DNA of 64,000 nt from Hirsutella rhossiliensis (GCF_020360975.1 NW_025408684.1:806001-870000), one strand, 5' to 3'; numbered from the stretch's first letter, positions 33,757 to 46,300 are shown. The notes: generated by a model not told the origin, from the sequence alone. Program-made: numbers and translations.

Positions 33757-36700
33757 ATCACGTCTTTTTAGCTAACTTTTCGAAACTAAGCCTAAAATAT
33801 AAAAAAAGTATACGCCTAGAACCCTCGCGAATAGCATATTACGCCCCCCTAAGTGCAGCCTCGCGCAGCTACTAGCGGGTGCGTAATATACTGCCGAAGA
33901 TAGCGAGCTAGGCTAGGTTTTCCCCCGTATAGGTAGAAAACCCTTCCCCGCCCTCGCTAACTAATACGTACCCCCCGCAAACGCAACTAAGCCCGGACCC
34001 GACCTAGGACCCCGGCCTAGGCCCTAGGCGGGCCTTCGACCCCTTTAATATAGGGGACGAAATAAGTACCCTAGAGGCTAGGGCCCGCTTAAAAGAAGCC
34101 TTAGAAGGCTAACACCCTTTAAGGACCCTAGAAGGGAAGCTTAAAGCCCGAGACTAAGACTAAGGCTAAGAGGATATCGAGATAGAAGATAACGAAATAA
34201 GCCTAATACCTACCTAGGTTACTAGCCCGATCTAGCCTAGCGGGCCTAGCGGGCCTAAGATTAGTATCTTTAGGCCTAGCCTATCCCTGCCTCGGGCTAG
34301 CTACTTCCAGCTAAACCAGCCCCTTAAGTAGGTAAAGGGACGAAAGAGGGCTGCTCTTAGTAGCCCTATTAGCCCTACGCCTACCCGGCTTACACTCTAA
34401 CGCCTATAGTAAGAGCAGCCTAAGCCCTAGCCCTAGCACCCCTTCCTAAGGGACCGGGCTTAGGGCTTCCTTTAATAGGCCCTCTAGGCCCTTAAGGAAG
34501 CCTAAAAAATCGAACCCTTTTATAAGACCCTTATAAAAGGGCTCGAAAAGGCAGCTATAGGGACCCTAGACCGCTAACAGCCCCCGCAACAGCCCTCGCA
34601 ACAGCCCCCGCACTAGCCTAAGGCCGCCTAGTAGCCTAAGGCCACGAAAGGAAATCTCAAAGCTAGCTCGTAGGCTAAGGTCGCCGTAAAGAAGGCGCCT
34701 AAGGCCCCGGCTAAGACCCCGGCTAAGGCCCCGGCTAGGGCCCCGGCTAAGGCTCCGGCTAGGGCCCTAGCTAAGAGGAACGCAAAAGAGGACTTCTAGC
34801 TTATCCTAAAGCTAAAGAAGGGATCGCTAACGCTAACTATTAACCTAATTACTCTTTATAACGAGCTTAATAAGGCTATAAGGGAACTAGCTATATTAGC
34901 TCTATCGACTTCGAATAGAGGTAATATAGTTATAACGATAAAAGCCCCTTATATAGCGAAGAAACTCCTAGAGTAGCGGAATAAGTAGTCCCTATACTTT
35001 AAGGGACTGCCTATTAAATCGGCTAACTTTCCTACTAGCTAGACTAAGCTAGTAGCCTAGAGCGTCCCTAACCTCCTAGAGACCCCTATCCTCGATATCT
35101 TTGCCGTAGAGGCTAAGACCTTTAGCGGGATCGATATCCTAGGGCAGCCTAGGTAGCTAGGCACCCTAGGCCCAACGTAAAAGATAGGGTCCGTTATCTT
35201 CGTAGTCCCTTCGGAGGCTATAGGGGCCGAATGCCGGAAAAAAGGCCTCTATATAGCAGGCCTATAGCTTCGAGTCGAGGCCTATAAGGAATATACTATA
35301 CGCACGTAGTGCTATAGATGCCTTTCCTTTAGCTATAACCCCCGGACCTGCCGGCAGCTTATTAGGTATGCCTTTTGCCCGGAAAAGCACCTAACTAGGG
35401 ATTATAGCTGCCCTAGCTATAAGGCTAGCTAAGGGTGCTCTTACTTTAAGGCCTAATGCTATAACTATAAGGGAGAACACCTTACGACTAATAAGGTGCA
35501 ATGCGGAGTCTATAAGGGAATAACTAATGCCTAATAGCCTTAGCCCCCTTACGCCTATAGGGCCCCCGAAGCCCCCTAGGCCCCCTAGGCCTAACTACGA
35601 CCCTATTAGTATTATATAGTATAATACTAATAGGTAGGAAACAGCGAACCTATCGATCCTAGAGCAGGCCCTAGAAATAAGAGCGGACCTTATCTTATTA
35701 TAAGAGCCTTACCTCTATAAGATCGATAATAGCTATATCCCTATATAGCATCCGGCCTATAACGTTATAACCCCTATCCCCTCTACCGACTTTCCTAAGC
35801 TCGATAGGAGGCCTAGGGTTATAGCTTATAAGAGGAAGGAAGCCCGGATAGAAGCTAGCCCTAGCTTCGACCTCTTTTACGATCCCGATATATAGGCTAT
35901 AAGGGTAGAAGGCGCCGAGCCGTTTACCCTTATTAACCTATATAACGAAAAAGAGGCTAAAGGGGCCCTAGCTAGCTAAGGCCGGTAAGGGCCCCTTATA
36001 ATAGAAAGGCTGCTACTAATAGCCTAGCTCCTATAGCAGCCCTTTCTATTAGCAGGGGACTTTAACCTATACTACCCCTAGTAGAACCTATCTACGGAAT
36101 CCTCTAAGGCCCGTAAGGTAGAAGCCCTTATTAGCTAGCTCGACCGCTATAAGGCCTCCTTACTAACGGACCTTATAGTAGCTATAGAAGGCACCTACTA
36201 GAGGGAAGGCTTAAAAGGGACCTCGGTTATAGACCTTGCTTTCTATAGCCCCTTTAAGCAACTAACCTGGGCTAACTTCCGCTTCTTAGAGGCTACGGGC
36301 TTAGACCATAAGCCTATAGCCTTCGAAGCTAGCTTAAGGGGCCCTAATAGGCCCCTATTAGCTAGGCCTGCTACCTATAACTATAGGAAAGTAGACTAGA
36401 AGGCCTTCTCGGAACACCTAGCTAAGAAGGAACAGGACCTCCTTATAGCTATAGAGAGGGCTATAAAACGAGACGACTTAGAGGGGATAGCCTCCCTTCT
36501 AATAAGAACCCTTATAGAGGCCTCTAATATAGCGATACCGAAAAAGAGGCCCTATAAGGGATCTAAACCCTAGTAGACTAACGAGCTAACCTTCCTTTAG
36601 AAAGCCCTAAGCCTAGCCTAATAGGCTTATAGGCTAGCCTAGGACGAGGAGAGCTAGAAGAGCTTTATAGAGGCCCGAAATAGCTTTAAGTACGCTATTA

Positions 36701-39700
36701 GGGCTGCTAAAAAGCAATACTAAGAGAGCTTCCTAGTAGAAGTAGTAGGAAAGGACGTCTTTACGGCCTTTTCCTATACTAAGGCTAAAGCTAACCCTAC
36801 CCTTCTAAGTATCTTATATATAAAAGAAGGGATAGAGGTAAAAGCTAATACCTTTACGGAAAAATACGAGGCCTTCTTAACGACCCTTTTTCCGACCCCG
36901 GACCCTAGCCTAGCCCCTAGCCCCTAGAGCCTAGAAAAGAAGAGCCCCCGGGCCCTATAGGTAGTAAGGGCACGGCTAAGTTGGACTAGTAAGAGCTAAA
37001 GGACCCTAAGATTAAAAGGGCTATCGTTAGCTCTTCTAATAAGAAAGCCCCCGGCCCGGACTCCCTTAGCTTCCTTCCTATCTAATACGCGTATAAGGTT
37101 ATTCCCACGGTCTTTAATAGGGCCTATAAAGCCCTATTTAACTAAGGATACTACCCTAAGGTATAGAAGGAAGCTATAGGAATTATACTCCTAAGTAAAA
37201 TAAGCTAGACTATACTATCCCTAAAGCCTATAGGGTTATAAGTCTACTTAACTACTTAGGAAGGTCCTCAGCTATACGCTACCCGGCTAAGCTACTTAGC
37301 TAATATAGCCGGGCTTCTAAACCCTACGTAGCTAGGGGGACGAAAATAGCGGTTAGCTATCGACACGGCCTTCCTCCTTCTATACTACGTCTAAAAGAAG
37401 TAGGAGTCTAATAAGAAGGCTATTACTAGCACCCTCTTATTAGATATAAAAGGCGCCTTCGACTTCGTATTAAAGGAATAGCTTATAAGGGTCCTAAGGG
37501 AATTAAACCTCCCTAAGGCCCTTATAAGCTAGGTAGACCACTTCCTTACTAAAAGGAAGATCTAGCTAGCCTTCGAAGGGCAAACCTAGCCCCTAACGGA
37601 CCTAGTAATAGGGGTACCCTAAGGGTCCCCTATTAGCCCTATACTATTCCTCTTATACGTAAGGGGATACTAGCGGCTAAGGGTACTAGCTATCCTATAT
37701 AGACGATTTTAGCATCTCTATAACGTCGACCTCGGCTAAGAAGAACGTCCGGCAGCTAGAAGCTATAGCTGCTAACCTATTTAAATAAGCTAAGGACCAA
37801 GGGTCTGTTTCGACCCTCTAAGACGGAACTTATCTACTTTAGTAGGCAAAGGCAGCCTATTTTAGAGGGTATAAAGGTAGGAGGCCTATTTTTCGAAGCG
37901 AAGCCCTTAGTACGGTGGCTAGGGGTCTTCTTCGACTCTAAGCTCCTATTTAAACAACACATCGAAAAGAAGGTAGCCTCCGCATAAGCTGCCTTCGAAG
38001 GGCTATCCCGCCTAGTCTCTATGCAAAGAGGCCTATCGTTTAGAGCTTCGAGGCAGCTCTACTAGGCCTGCGTGACCTCGATAGCAGACTACGGGGCCCA
38101 GCTTTAGTATAGGGGGCCTAAGACCCCTAAGAGCCTAATAAAGCCTTTCTAAAGGCTTCAGAACCAGGCCCTTCTAAAAGTCCTAGGGGCCTTTAAAGGA
38201 TCCCCTATTAGGGCCCTAGAAGCCGAAGCAGCCCTCCTACTACCAGAGGTACGGTTTAAAAAGGCATGCCTCTCCTATGCCCTTCGAACCCTATACCTCC
38301 TACCGAATCACCCTATAAGGCAGGCTTATAACCTAGCCGTACGGGACGACCTCGCCGACTCGGGCTCCGACCTAGGAGCCCTAAGCTATATTAGGCCCTA
38401 TACGCAACTCTTCCGCCTCCTTAAAGGCCTAGTAGCTATTATAGGGCCTAACTATAGCTTAGAAAGAAGGAAAGCTAGCTGGGAGCCCCCGTAGGCTCTA
38501 GAGCCTAAGGCCTCTATTACGATAATAGAGGCCCCTAAGCCTCTAGCTAAGAAGCAGCACCAACGCCTCTTAGCTAACCTAGCTAGCCTAGAAGACTTCG
38601 GGCTACGGCCCTTAGTCTTCTATACCGACGGCTCTAAGGTGCCCTAAGGGGTCCCCTATGAGACCAACGCCTGCTCCTTCTACGAGATAGGCCTAGAAAA
38701 TAGGCCTAGTAAGGCGTACTACGAGAACCTAGGGCCTCTATCGAAGTAGCCGACGCAGAGCTATTCGCGATACTAAGGGTCCTAGAGGACCTAGCTAAGA
38801 GGCCTCGGCCTCTAAGTCCTAGCCCCCTTAACCCCTATAGAGGCTTATATCTTTATAGATAGCTAAGCCGCTATACGAAAGGTTAAGGGCTACTTAGACC
38901 TCGCTATACGTATTAGAAGGCTCTTAACTAGCCTAGAGGCCTTCTATAATATACGGCTATACTAGTGCCCTAGCTACCTAGGGATCTTCGGTAACGAGCT
39001 AGCCGACCAGCTAGCTAAGAGAGGCCTAGGGGCCCCTACGCAAGGGACCCCTATAGTCTCTATTAGCTACTTACGAAGAAAGGTCCGACAAGCGGCTAAG
39101 GACTACTAGAAGGGCCTCTAGGCTGCCGAGGCAGCTAAAGGCCCTAAGGCTAAAGGCTTAGGCAAGCACTATACGTCTATTCGAAAGACCCCCCGCTTAG
39201 CCTTTAGCCCGGAAAAGGACCTTATAGGAAGGCCTAGGCCGACCCTTTCGGCCTACTACCAACTTCTCCTTAGGGCCGGCTTCCTATTATCCTTCTTAAA
39301 GAGGGTTAATAAGGTAGGCCGAGACGACTGCCGCTGCGGCCAAGGAAGGCACACGGCTAGGCACCTTATCCTAAGGTGCCTAAACTATAGGAGGGAAAGA
39401 GAGGTCCTTTACCGGGCCTCGAAGGGACGGAAGAAGGCCCTTAGCCTACCTCTTCTCTATAGCACTAAGGAAGGAAGGGAAGCCCTTCTAACCTTCTTAG
39501 CTAAAACAGAGATAGGAACGGCTAAGTAGCTCGAAAAAGAGTAACCTAGGGGCCCTTAGGCCCTTAGGGGGGAAAAACACCGCGTAGGAGGAACTAGATT
39601 GACCTTTCCTTTGTCTTTGCCTTTATAGCTACCCTTTCCCTAATTAGGTATAAGCCCCCGGGCTCTATAGCTAGCTAGGACTGCTAATAGGGGCCTAGGC

Positions 39701-39755
39701 CCCTATTAGCCTCGCTATGGCCCTAGAGGCTGCATACGAGTAATAATAAAAAAAA
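33757..39755 (+). mobile_element. Full-length Tad-like LINE (right arm of inverted repeat)
   Basis: The most complete copy, about 6.0 kb, from ATCACGTCTTTTTAGC to TACGAGTAATAATAAAA. ORF1 occupies about 33.98-35.52 kb, with a 12-bp A/P/K repeat at about 34700-34780 and CCHC knuckles at about 35310-35470. The ORF2 ATG is at 35527, with endonuclease AGDFN at 36054-36068, reverse transcriptase LLDIKGAFDFV at about 37437-37470, catalytic YIDD at 37696-37707, RNase H FYTDGSK at 38618-38638, and a C-x-C-x4-H-x3-H-x4-C motif at 39329-39379. The ORF2 stop is at about 39542. Numerous TAG/TAA codons and a few frameshifts show that it cannot make protein. The domain order is that of the Tad1 clade of fungal LINEs, though I compared it only from memory. 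Confidence 0.88.
35527..39544 (+). pseudogene. LINE ORF2 (endonuclease-reverse transcriptase-RNase H), dead
   Basis: Reading frame of the most complete copy. Domains in order are APE-type endonuclease (about 35620-36300), a linker, reverse transcriptase (about 37000-37950), RNase H (about 38600-39050) and the Cys/His C-terminus. Its length, 4018 bases from ATG to stop, is not a multiple of three. With many in-frame TAG/TAA codons this shows both RIP stops and small indels. The start lies just 3' of the ORF1 zinc-knuckle region, so the two ORFs nearly abut. Confidence 0.75.
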
Positions 39756-40436
39756 TATACTTATAATAGGCGTATATTAGTTTTATAAGAATTTTTAATA
39801 TACTTAAGTAATAATATAAAAAATATATAATATAAGAATAAAAATAAAAAAGATATAAAATAAAAGGGCTAGTAATAGCTAAAAAAATTTCAAGAAAAAT
39901 CTAGTAAAAAGGTATTAGTTAAAATAAGATTAAAAGCTTCTTTAAGTAATATCTTTTTTATTAATTAAGATATTAAAGAAATATAAAAAAAGTATTAAAT
40001 AAAGAAAAAAAAAATTATTAAAGTAATTTAATAATTATTCCCTTACCTTAATTATTACTATTATAATAATTAAATAACTATACCTTTACTTATTAAACCT
40101 TTTACTTTCTTTTTTACTTTTATATATTATTTATTTACTTTCTATATCCCTTCCTACTAAACCGTTTAATTAAGTTATTAATATACTTATAATAATAATA
40201 TTAATACTTATTATATCTCTTACTTTATTATATTAATCTTATAATAAATTATAGTATTACTTATATACTTTAAAACTATACTTATAATCTTTTAAGTTAG
40301 TATTTATTTAAGTACTTTCCTTATTATAAGTAATAATAAGATTTATAATATTATTTTAAAGATTATATAGTAAAGTATTATTATAGAAGCTTATATATAT
40401 TATAAATATAAGTATAAAGTAAGCTAAGATGCTAGG
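39756..40436. other. AT-rich RIP-degraded DNA upstream of the J-protein gene
   Basis: Extremely AT-rich, no open frame. It includes the 60-bp block shared with 1431-1490. Composition changes to balanced at about 40430-40500, only about 40-100 bp before the start codon of the J-protein gene. Confidence 0.55.
40274..40333 (+). repeat. 60-bp block shared with 1431-1490
   Basis: See the partner entry: same word order and spacing, with differences nearly all transitions. Confidence 0.55.
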
Positions 40437-40536
40437 ATAGCTCTTAGGTACGTAAGCAGAGGACCGCCCTTATAATTAGGAGTAATTTCTCGTTGTAAAG
40501 CTAGTATAATTTACCCTTGACCCGACCCGAACCGAC

Positions 40537-42253
40537 ATGGGCGCCCAGCAGTCTCTTCCTGGGCAAGACGCCAATGCTACCGTTGCTAGGACATGCTACT
40601 ACGTCCTGCTGGACGTCGAGCACGATGCCACCGAACATGAGTGAGTGACAACCTAAGCCCGGGGATGATGCGGATTGGGTCTCATATTGCCCCAGGATCA
40701 AGAAGGCCTACCACAAAAGAGCGCTGGAGCTCCACCCTGACCGCAATATAAACGATGTCGAGACGGCCACGAAAAAGTTTGCAGAGGTACAGGCCGCTTA
40801 CGACGTCCTCTCTGATCCCCAGGAGAGGGCGTGGTACGACTCTCACCGTGACGCTATTCTGAGCGGCCATGACGGTTCTGGACACGGCGCCGAGCCCGCA
40901 ACGTTCCGCAACGTCCGCTTGACAACCACAGAGGAAATCTTAAGCCTCGTGCGCAAGTTCAATGCAACCGTTCCCTTTAATGACCAACCCAGCGGCTTCT
41001 TCGGAATGGCCAGGGAGGTCTTTGAGCATCTCGCCCTGGAGGAGGAAGCTGCAGCCGAGGCTGCCAATTTGGACTGCCCGGAGTATCCGACTTTTGGCTT
41101 TGCCGGCGATGATTACGACGGCGTCGTGAAGCCATTCTACGCCGCGTGGGCTGGCTTTTCCACTAAGAAATATTTCTCCTGGAAGGACAAGTATCGTCCA
41201 TCGGACGCGCCTGACCGCCGAACGCGCCGCCTCATGGAAAAGGAAAACAAGAAGAGCCGTGATGATGCCATCCGTGAGTTCAATGACGCGGTTGGCTTCT
41301 TGGTCGTCTTCGTAAGGAAACGTGATCCTCGCTACCTCCCAAATGCACAGACCAACGCTGAGCGTCAAAAATCACTGCGCGATGTGGTGGCGGCCCAAGC
41401 TGCTCGATCTCGCGCTGCAAATCGGGAGAAGATGGCGTCGTGTAGTGTTCCCGACTGGACGGGTTTTGGCGCCGACGAAACACAGGAGTGCTTCTACTCG
41501 GAGTCCGATGAAGAGTCGGAGATAGAGTTGCTCGAATGTGTCGTCTGCAATAAATCGTTCAAAAGTGCCAATCAGCTCAAAGCCCACGACCGGAGTAAGA
41601 AGCACACCAAAGCCGTTCAAGAGCTGCGCCGCCAGTTGCGAAAAGAAGGCGCGGAGCTCGACCTGGATACTGCTCCCTTGCCAGCATCCGACATCGACCA
41701 GCCTCCTCGCACGGTGCCTCCAGAGCTGGCGGCCGCTCCCCAAGAGGCAGAACGGGAGAGCACGGAAGCGGCGGAGCTGGACACTGCCATGGATGGGCAG
41801 GCATCGTCGAGCCCACAAGGGTCCACGTCTGCATTGGGTTATGACGAGTACGCACCCAGGAGCATGGTTGAACAGAGGCTGGACTCTGCCCAAGGTGGGG
41901 GAGGGCAAGCTATCGACTCATCAAGTGAGGGTGAGCTGTCACCCCAGTTGCAGGAGACGACGATTCGCGAAACCTCGGAGCCTCGCCCCAAGACGGGCAA
42001 AGCCAAGGCCAAGCGAGAGAGAAGAAAGGCAGCGGCCGAGAGGTCACTAGAGGGCGGCATCGGGGTGCGTTGCGTCATCCCCTCTCCACAGACCCAACTA
42101 ATCTCACGAGCTGCGCAGCATCCATGCTCTGTGTGTTCAGAGTCGTTCGAGTCCAGGACCAGGCTCTTCAAACATATACGCGAGGAGGGACACGCTGCTC
42201 CCGCGTCAAAAACAGCGACAAGAGACGAGAAGGCCATGAAGAAAAGGCGATGA
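40537..42253 (+). CDS. JJJ1: J-domain and C2H2 zinc-finger protein, JJJ1/DNAJC21-like
   Basis: Two exons, 40537-40640 and 40696-42253, with a 55-bp intron (GTGAGT...CCAG). The product is 553 aa. The J domain (residues about 20-90) has the HPD motif in ALELHPDRN and the family-typical DPQERAWYDSHR. A conserved middle part follows (FFGMAREVFEHLALEE, PFYAAWAGFSTKKYFSW, charged EKENKKSRDDAIREFNDAV). A first C2H2 finger (CVVCNKSFKSANQLKAHDRSKKH split as C-x2-C...H-x5-H, residues about 316-338) precedes an acidic/Ala-rich stretch and a second finger (CSVC...H-x5-H, about 512-534). JJJ1 is a cytosolic Hsp70 co-chaperone that helps recycle 60S export factors. The first ATG lies directly downstream of mutated repeat DNA, so its promoter is very short or made of repeat sequence. 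Confidence 0.93.
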
Positions 42254-42560
42254 CCTGACTGGTCCGCTTTCCATCCCGGGTTCGTGCGTAGACAGAGGCG
42301 GTTCAGCAAACGACAGAGAACTAATAAAACGACAGCATTGTTGCACTTGAATCGTAGCACAAAGATCTGTCGACAAATCGTTTCTCCATTGTCGATTCAC
42401 GTAATCACTGGGTTCTAGCCTGGTAAACTCAGGCGTACTTGACGCAAACCACCCGTGAGACCCTGCCCATGGAAAATTTGGCCAGCAGCCGCCCACCATA
42501 TCCGACCCCCCAAAAGCAACCCACTAACGCCACCATTCAGACGTGGCGTTGTCAGTCTCT
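42254..42560. other. Convergent intergenic region (JJJ1 / ATG4)
   Basis: 307 bp between two facing stop codons, shared by both 3' UTRs. An AATAAA is present at 42323-42328, suitable for the plus-strand gene. Nothing else is seen. Confidence 0.6.
42323..42328 (+). terminator. Possible polyadenylation signal of the JJJ1-like gene
   Basis: AATAAA about 70 bases after the stop codon of the J-protein gene. Fungal signals are loose, so this is only a candidate. Confidence 0.4.
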
Positions 42561-44036
42561 CTATGCGTCAATGACTATGTCGCTGTCATTGTCGCTCAAC
42601 GTCTCCACTTCGTTGATCGCGTCTTCCCTTTGACTCTCCGAGCCTTGGGTGGTTACGTTATGATCTGCAACGTGTATGACTGCTTTCCCTTGGACATGCT
42701 TGACGCATCTCCGCCATTCCAGCCAATCATCCTCGCTGCGAATCAGGAACCCAATCAGCATGCTCGGGTCTATTTCCCGGACGTGTATTCTGCGCAACCT
42801 GGACGTGTGGCAAGAGTCAATATCATCGTCTGCGTACTGTTCCGTGTCGGAATAGTAGGGCAGGGCCGGTCTCGTGTGATGGGGGTCGAGGTAGAAAAGA
42901 AACGACCCTTGTGCGCCGATAAAGTAGTGGGATGAGGAGGGACGACCGCTGCATCTTGAGTGTCAGCACTGCCAAGCCGGGTGTGAAAGGGAAGTACTGC
43001 ACATACCCAGCAATTCCCACGGACTGCGACATCTGTAGTGACGCTATGAGTGCTTCCCAGTAGACAGGCGTGATCTTGTCGATGCCCAGCCGTGTCCCCA
43101 CGAGAACTAATGTTGGGTGAAACTGGCTTCCGTCAGGTTTCGCAATGCTCATAAAGCTGTCCTCGTAAACGTCGGGTCCATCTCCAGTCAAATATACCCG
43201 GAGAGACGGCTCGTGTTTGTTCACGAGGGCCCTAGAGTGCCCTCGTCAGTCGCTTCCACCCCGAGGTCCGAATTACGGGCGGTATCTCACTCTATGCAAC
43301 GAGCAGTCGCAGACGGGCCGAACCATTCGCCCGGGTACTTTCCACATGCACTGGCACCGTGGTGCACAAAATTGTGGATGGAGTACGGCGCTCGCGGATC
43401 ATCGGCAAATAGGCTGACGAGTTGGCGCTCGTCTTGTCGAAGTTCGCCTCGACGCCAGTCTATGCTTTACCCGTCAGAGCACGTTGGACACAACCAAGAT
43501 TGTCCAGCCTAGGGGTTTGTTCGCATACCTCTCCCCAGCCGTAGCAAGGCCATTGCGTTTGCAAGAAGGCTTTGACCAGACCGGATCATGCAGCCCCATC
43601 CGCTATCGGACGAGAAGCCGATTTGGTCGCCCAGCTGGCTTTTGAGGCGCATGGACAGTGACAGCACGGATATGGCCCCTGGATCGCGAGACTTTGGTAT
43701 GGGCTCGAAGCCATACCTGTATGTCATCCAGAACCTCGACCCAAAGTCGTCAACAAAGCCCTGAGGCCAGCCGCTGCCGTCTCGTGCTGGCTCTTCATAG
43801 GCCAGGGACGAGGAGAAGCTCCCTGACAATGACTCTGGCGGGGTCTCCGACTGGTTCGTCGACGAGGTCGCGGAGGGCGTTGTCTCTTGCCTCGTCTTGT
43901 CGGATAGTTTATATGTGCGACCGAGGCACCAGACGGGCTGGTCGGTGCCGATGTCGTTGGCGGGCTCCGGGTCCCAGAACATTTGGACCAGTCGACGATA
44001 CCGGCCGAGATCGACGCTGGCCATGGCCGACTCCAT
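42561..44036 (-). CDS. ATG4: Autophagy cysteine protease ATG4
   Basis: Four exons on the minus strand: 44036-43529, 43459-43291, 43231-43007 and 42948-42561; introns of 69, 59 and 58 bp, all GT...AG. The product is 429 aa. The frame stays open upstream to 44123, but without an ATG; 44036 is the first ATG and has a CCCCCATGG context ([20 protein letters not shown]); the second, MASV at 44024, is also possible. The peptidase C54 signature is complete: the nucleophile C149 in [20 protein letters not shown]322 and H324 in [14 protein letters not shown], and [20 protein letters not shown]. The C-terminus is acidic with a Y/F/W-x-x-L-like region (EVETLSD). Atg4 cuts the C-terminus of Atg8 and removes it from phosphatidylethanolamine in the cytosol. 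Nothing is broken. Confidence 0.95.
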
Positions 44037-44695
44037 GGGGGGCGAACGAACAGTTGAGGCAGGTGATGGCGATAACGGGTTGTGGACCGACGGAGCCGGT
44101 AAGTTCGCGGCTGCACACGACACGAAGGGTGTGGCCAGTCAGCTGGGTGGCGCGCTGGAAGCTGGCTAGCAGCAGTCAGGTCCGCCAGCACTTGTGTTTT
44201 AAAGATTCGGGAAATAAATCAGCCAGTAGCAGGGGGTGTTGAGGATGAACCATCGATCTCTTTTCATGACACGACAGCTAATATAATACCGAGTGTATTT
44301 GATTCTTAGGCAACGGTGTGGTTCGTCTGTCTATCTCGGTAACGGGTCCAGAAGCCAGTTGTACTGGCGTGACAGTCTATGGCGGTCGATGGTGGGATGA
44401 TGCTCTTCCACTCAGTGCATCATTCGTCCATGGTGGAAGTTTGCGTGAAAACCAGGAGCCGGCCGGCCGACCATGTGAGCGATGAGGGGGTGACGAAGGC
44501 AGGCTATTACCTACCTTAAGAAGTCGAACTGCTCGTGACCATAAAGGAAGGTATATAAATGCACTATACACCTTAGGTACCTTGTCACAGTATATAGGTA
44601 GGGTTATCTATAGGTGTACTAATAATAGTTCGTATCTTTTAGTACTATATAAGTAGTAGCTATACTTATAAGCTAATATAAGTAGGCTCTGACTA
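44037..44695. other. ATG4 upstream region grading into repeat DNA
   Basis: The first 250 bp are balanced in composition and must hold the ATG4 promoter and 5' UTR. From about 44540 the sequence becomes AT-rich, with TAGGTACC-like words at 44570-44600, and there is no gene-like frame. Confidence 0.5.
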
Positions 44696-46300
44696 AGTCA
44701 GCTCACCCACTTGGGGGCACACCCACTTAAGGGCACGTCTCATACAACTAAGACAGCATATTCTAATAGCAATTAAAGCCGCGTTTTTATATCGCGATAC
44801 TTAATTATGGTGTTTTCCTACTATTCTAGCTGCCAGCTTCTACATAGAGCTTTAAAATCCGCCTTCTAATTAGCTATTGCGACGGCAGACGGCTCAAGGG
44901 CGCGTTAAAGCTGTTTCCTCGTCTTAATGACTTATTTAATCCGTATAAACCGGCTATTTAGATCTTAGGCGATTTTTCGTTGCTTTTAAGGCCGTAGACG
45001 ATATAATTAATGCTTAAGCTATTATATACGTAGCTATACCGTTGCAAGCTGCGTGTTCTAACGATCAAGGCTACGGCCAACTTTGCTAAAAAGCACACGG
45101 ATCGTACGGATAACTTAACCGCGATTTTCGAGCCCCCTAATAAGCCTACGGACTTCCTACGATCGTCTCGGTATTTTAAGGGCATCGCTATTATCTATTA
45201 AGCTTAAATTCTTCTTCCTCTTTAGTAGTAACGGCGTTAATAGCGCGGGTAAGACGAAGCGGCTTATTAATAGCTTTACTATATTAACTAGCTAAAGTCC
45301 TATCCCTCGCTACCCCCCTTTAATATTTTTCTCGGTTAGGCCGGCCTGCCGGGCCTAATAATAGTAGCGAAGGAAAAGTGCCTTACTAATTAGTGCTATA
45401 TCGTCGAGAGAAGCGATTTTTTAGAGTTAACGTCGGTAGGTAGCTTTAATCGGCGAAAAAATCGAGATATTAAGAGGTTAAAGGACGTACGAGGCGTATA
45501 GAGGTAGGAAAAGGAGATATATACTATATAGGAAGCATTCGTATATAAAATCGTTAGTCTAATAGCTTCTATAGCTATCTATAATTAAGAGGACGTTGCC
45601 GTATAGCTAGCTTCTTATTTATAAAATAAAGACCTACTTAAGCTATTAAATCGCGATAGAGTCGCTCGTCTAGCCCTTTAGAGAGGCTATAAAGTCCTAA
45701 TCCTTTAGAAAGTCGAGTTCTTTAGGGAACTATTAGTATTAAAGGTCCTAACCTTTAAAGATTATAAGAGGAGTTAAGGCCTAGCTAGTAGTAGAGACGC
45801 ATTCTACTATTATAGTCTAATAACGCGACCTAAGCCGCTTCTTAAGCGTCTCCTTCTTCTCTAAGCTCCCTAGCATAAGGCCGTTATAGCCGAGGCCTTC
45901 GAGGATACCTATCTCGTCTATATTAAAGCGTGATTCTAGGGGAATAGCCTATAAAGCCGGGAGCTTAAGTAACTAGAACTACTCCTTAATCCGGGCTATA
46001 GAAGCGCCGTTAATATAAGTAGAATCGAGAGCTTTACCTTTAATCGTGCTAACCTCTAGATTTCGGGCTAAAAAGCCTACTACCTAGTGTTTTCTAAGTA
46101 GGCGGGTATCGCCTATAGCCGTAATAATACGGCCGGCGAATTCCCTTAGCTAGAGATACGTTAGGGGGAGCCTAAGGGCGGCTTAGGCAAGAACCTAATC
46201 TCGGAGGTGTTTCTCTTGCTCTCGGCTAAGCCTCTAATAGCATTCGTATGCCTCTCTCTTCGGTTAGGTACCTTTAAGGCGTTTCTAAAGTATCGTCCTT
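44696..46300 (-). mobile_element. pogo/Fot1-type DNA transposon, RIP-inactivated and truncated
   Basis: Read on the minus strand, from right to left. A CENP-B/Psq-like helix-turn-helix part comes first (LSREQEKHLRD, then LREFAGRIITAIGDTRLLRKH, about 46240-46060). The DDE domain follows, with FNIDEIGILEGLG (first Asp codon 45916-45918), LLIIDSYRSY (second Asp codon 45577-45579) and QPLNISIFSPIK (third position 45469-45471, now AAT = Asn). Stops sit at former CAG/CAA/TGG codons. The N-terminal side is cut at about 46300 by a LINE fragment. A tandem 16-bp repeat at 44704-44735 may mark the other terminal region; no matching inverted repeat remains. Limits are approximate. Confidence 0.75.
44704..44735. 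repeat. Two tandem 16-bp units (CACCCACTTGGGGGCA)
   Basis: The second unit is CACCCACTTAAGGGCA. The two differ only by two adjacent G-to-A changes, a RIP-type change. Possibly subterminal repeats of the transposon on its right. Confidence 0.6.

Noticed and set aside
44037..44123. N-terminal extension of ATG4 starting at 44123
   Set aside because: The codon at 44123 is GTG. The first ATG is at 44036 with a strong context and gives the family-typical start.
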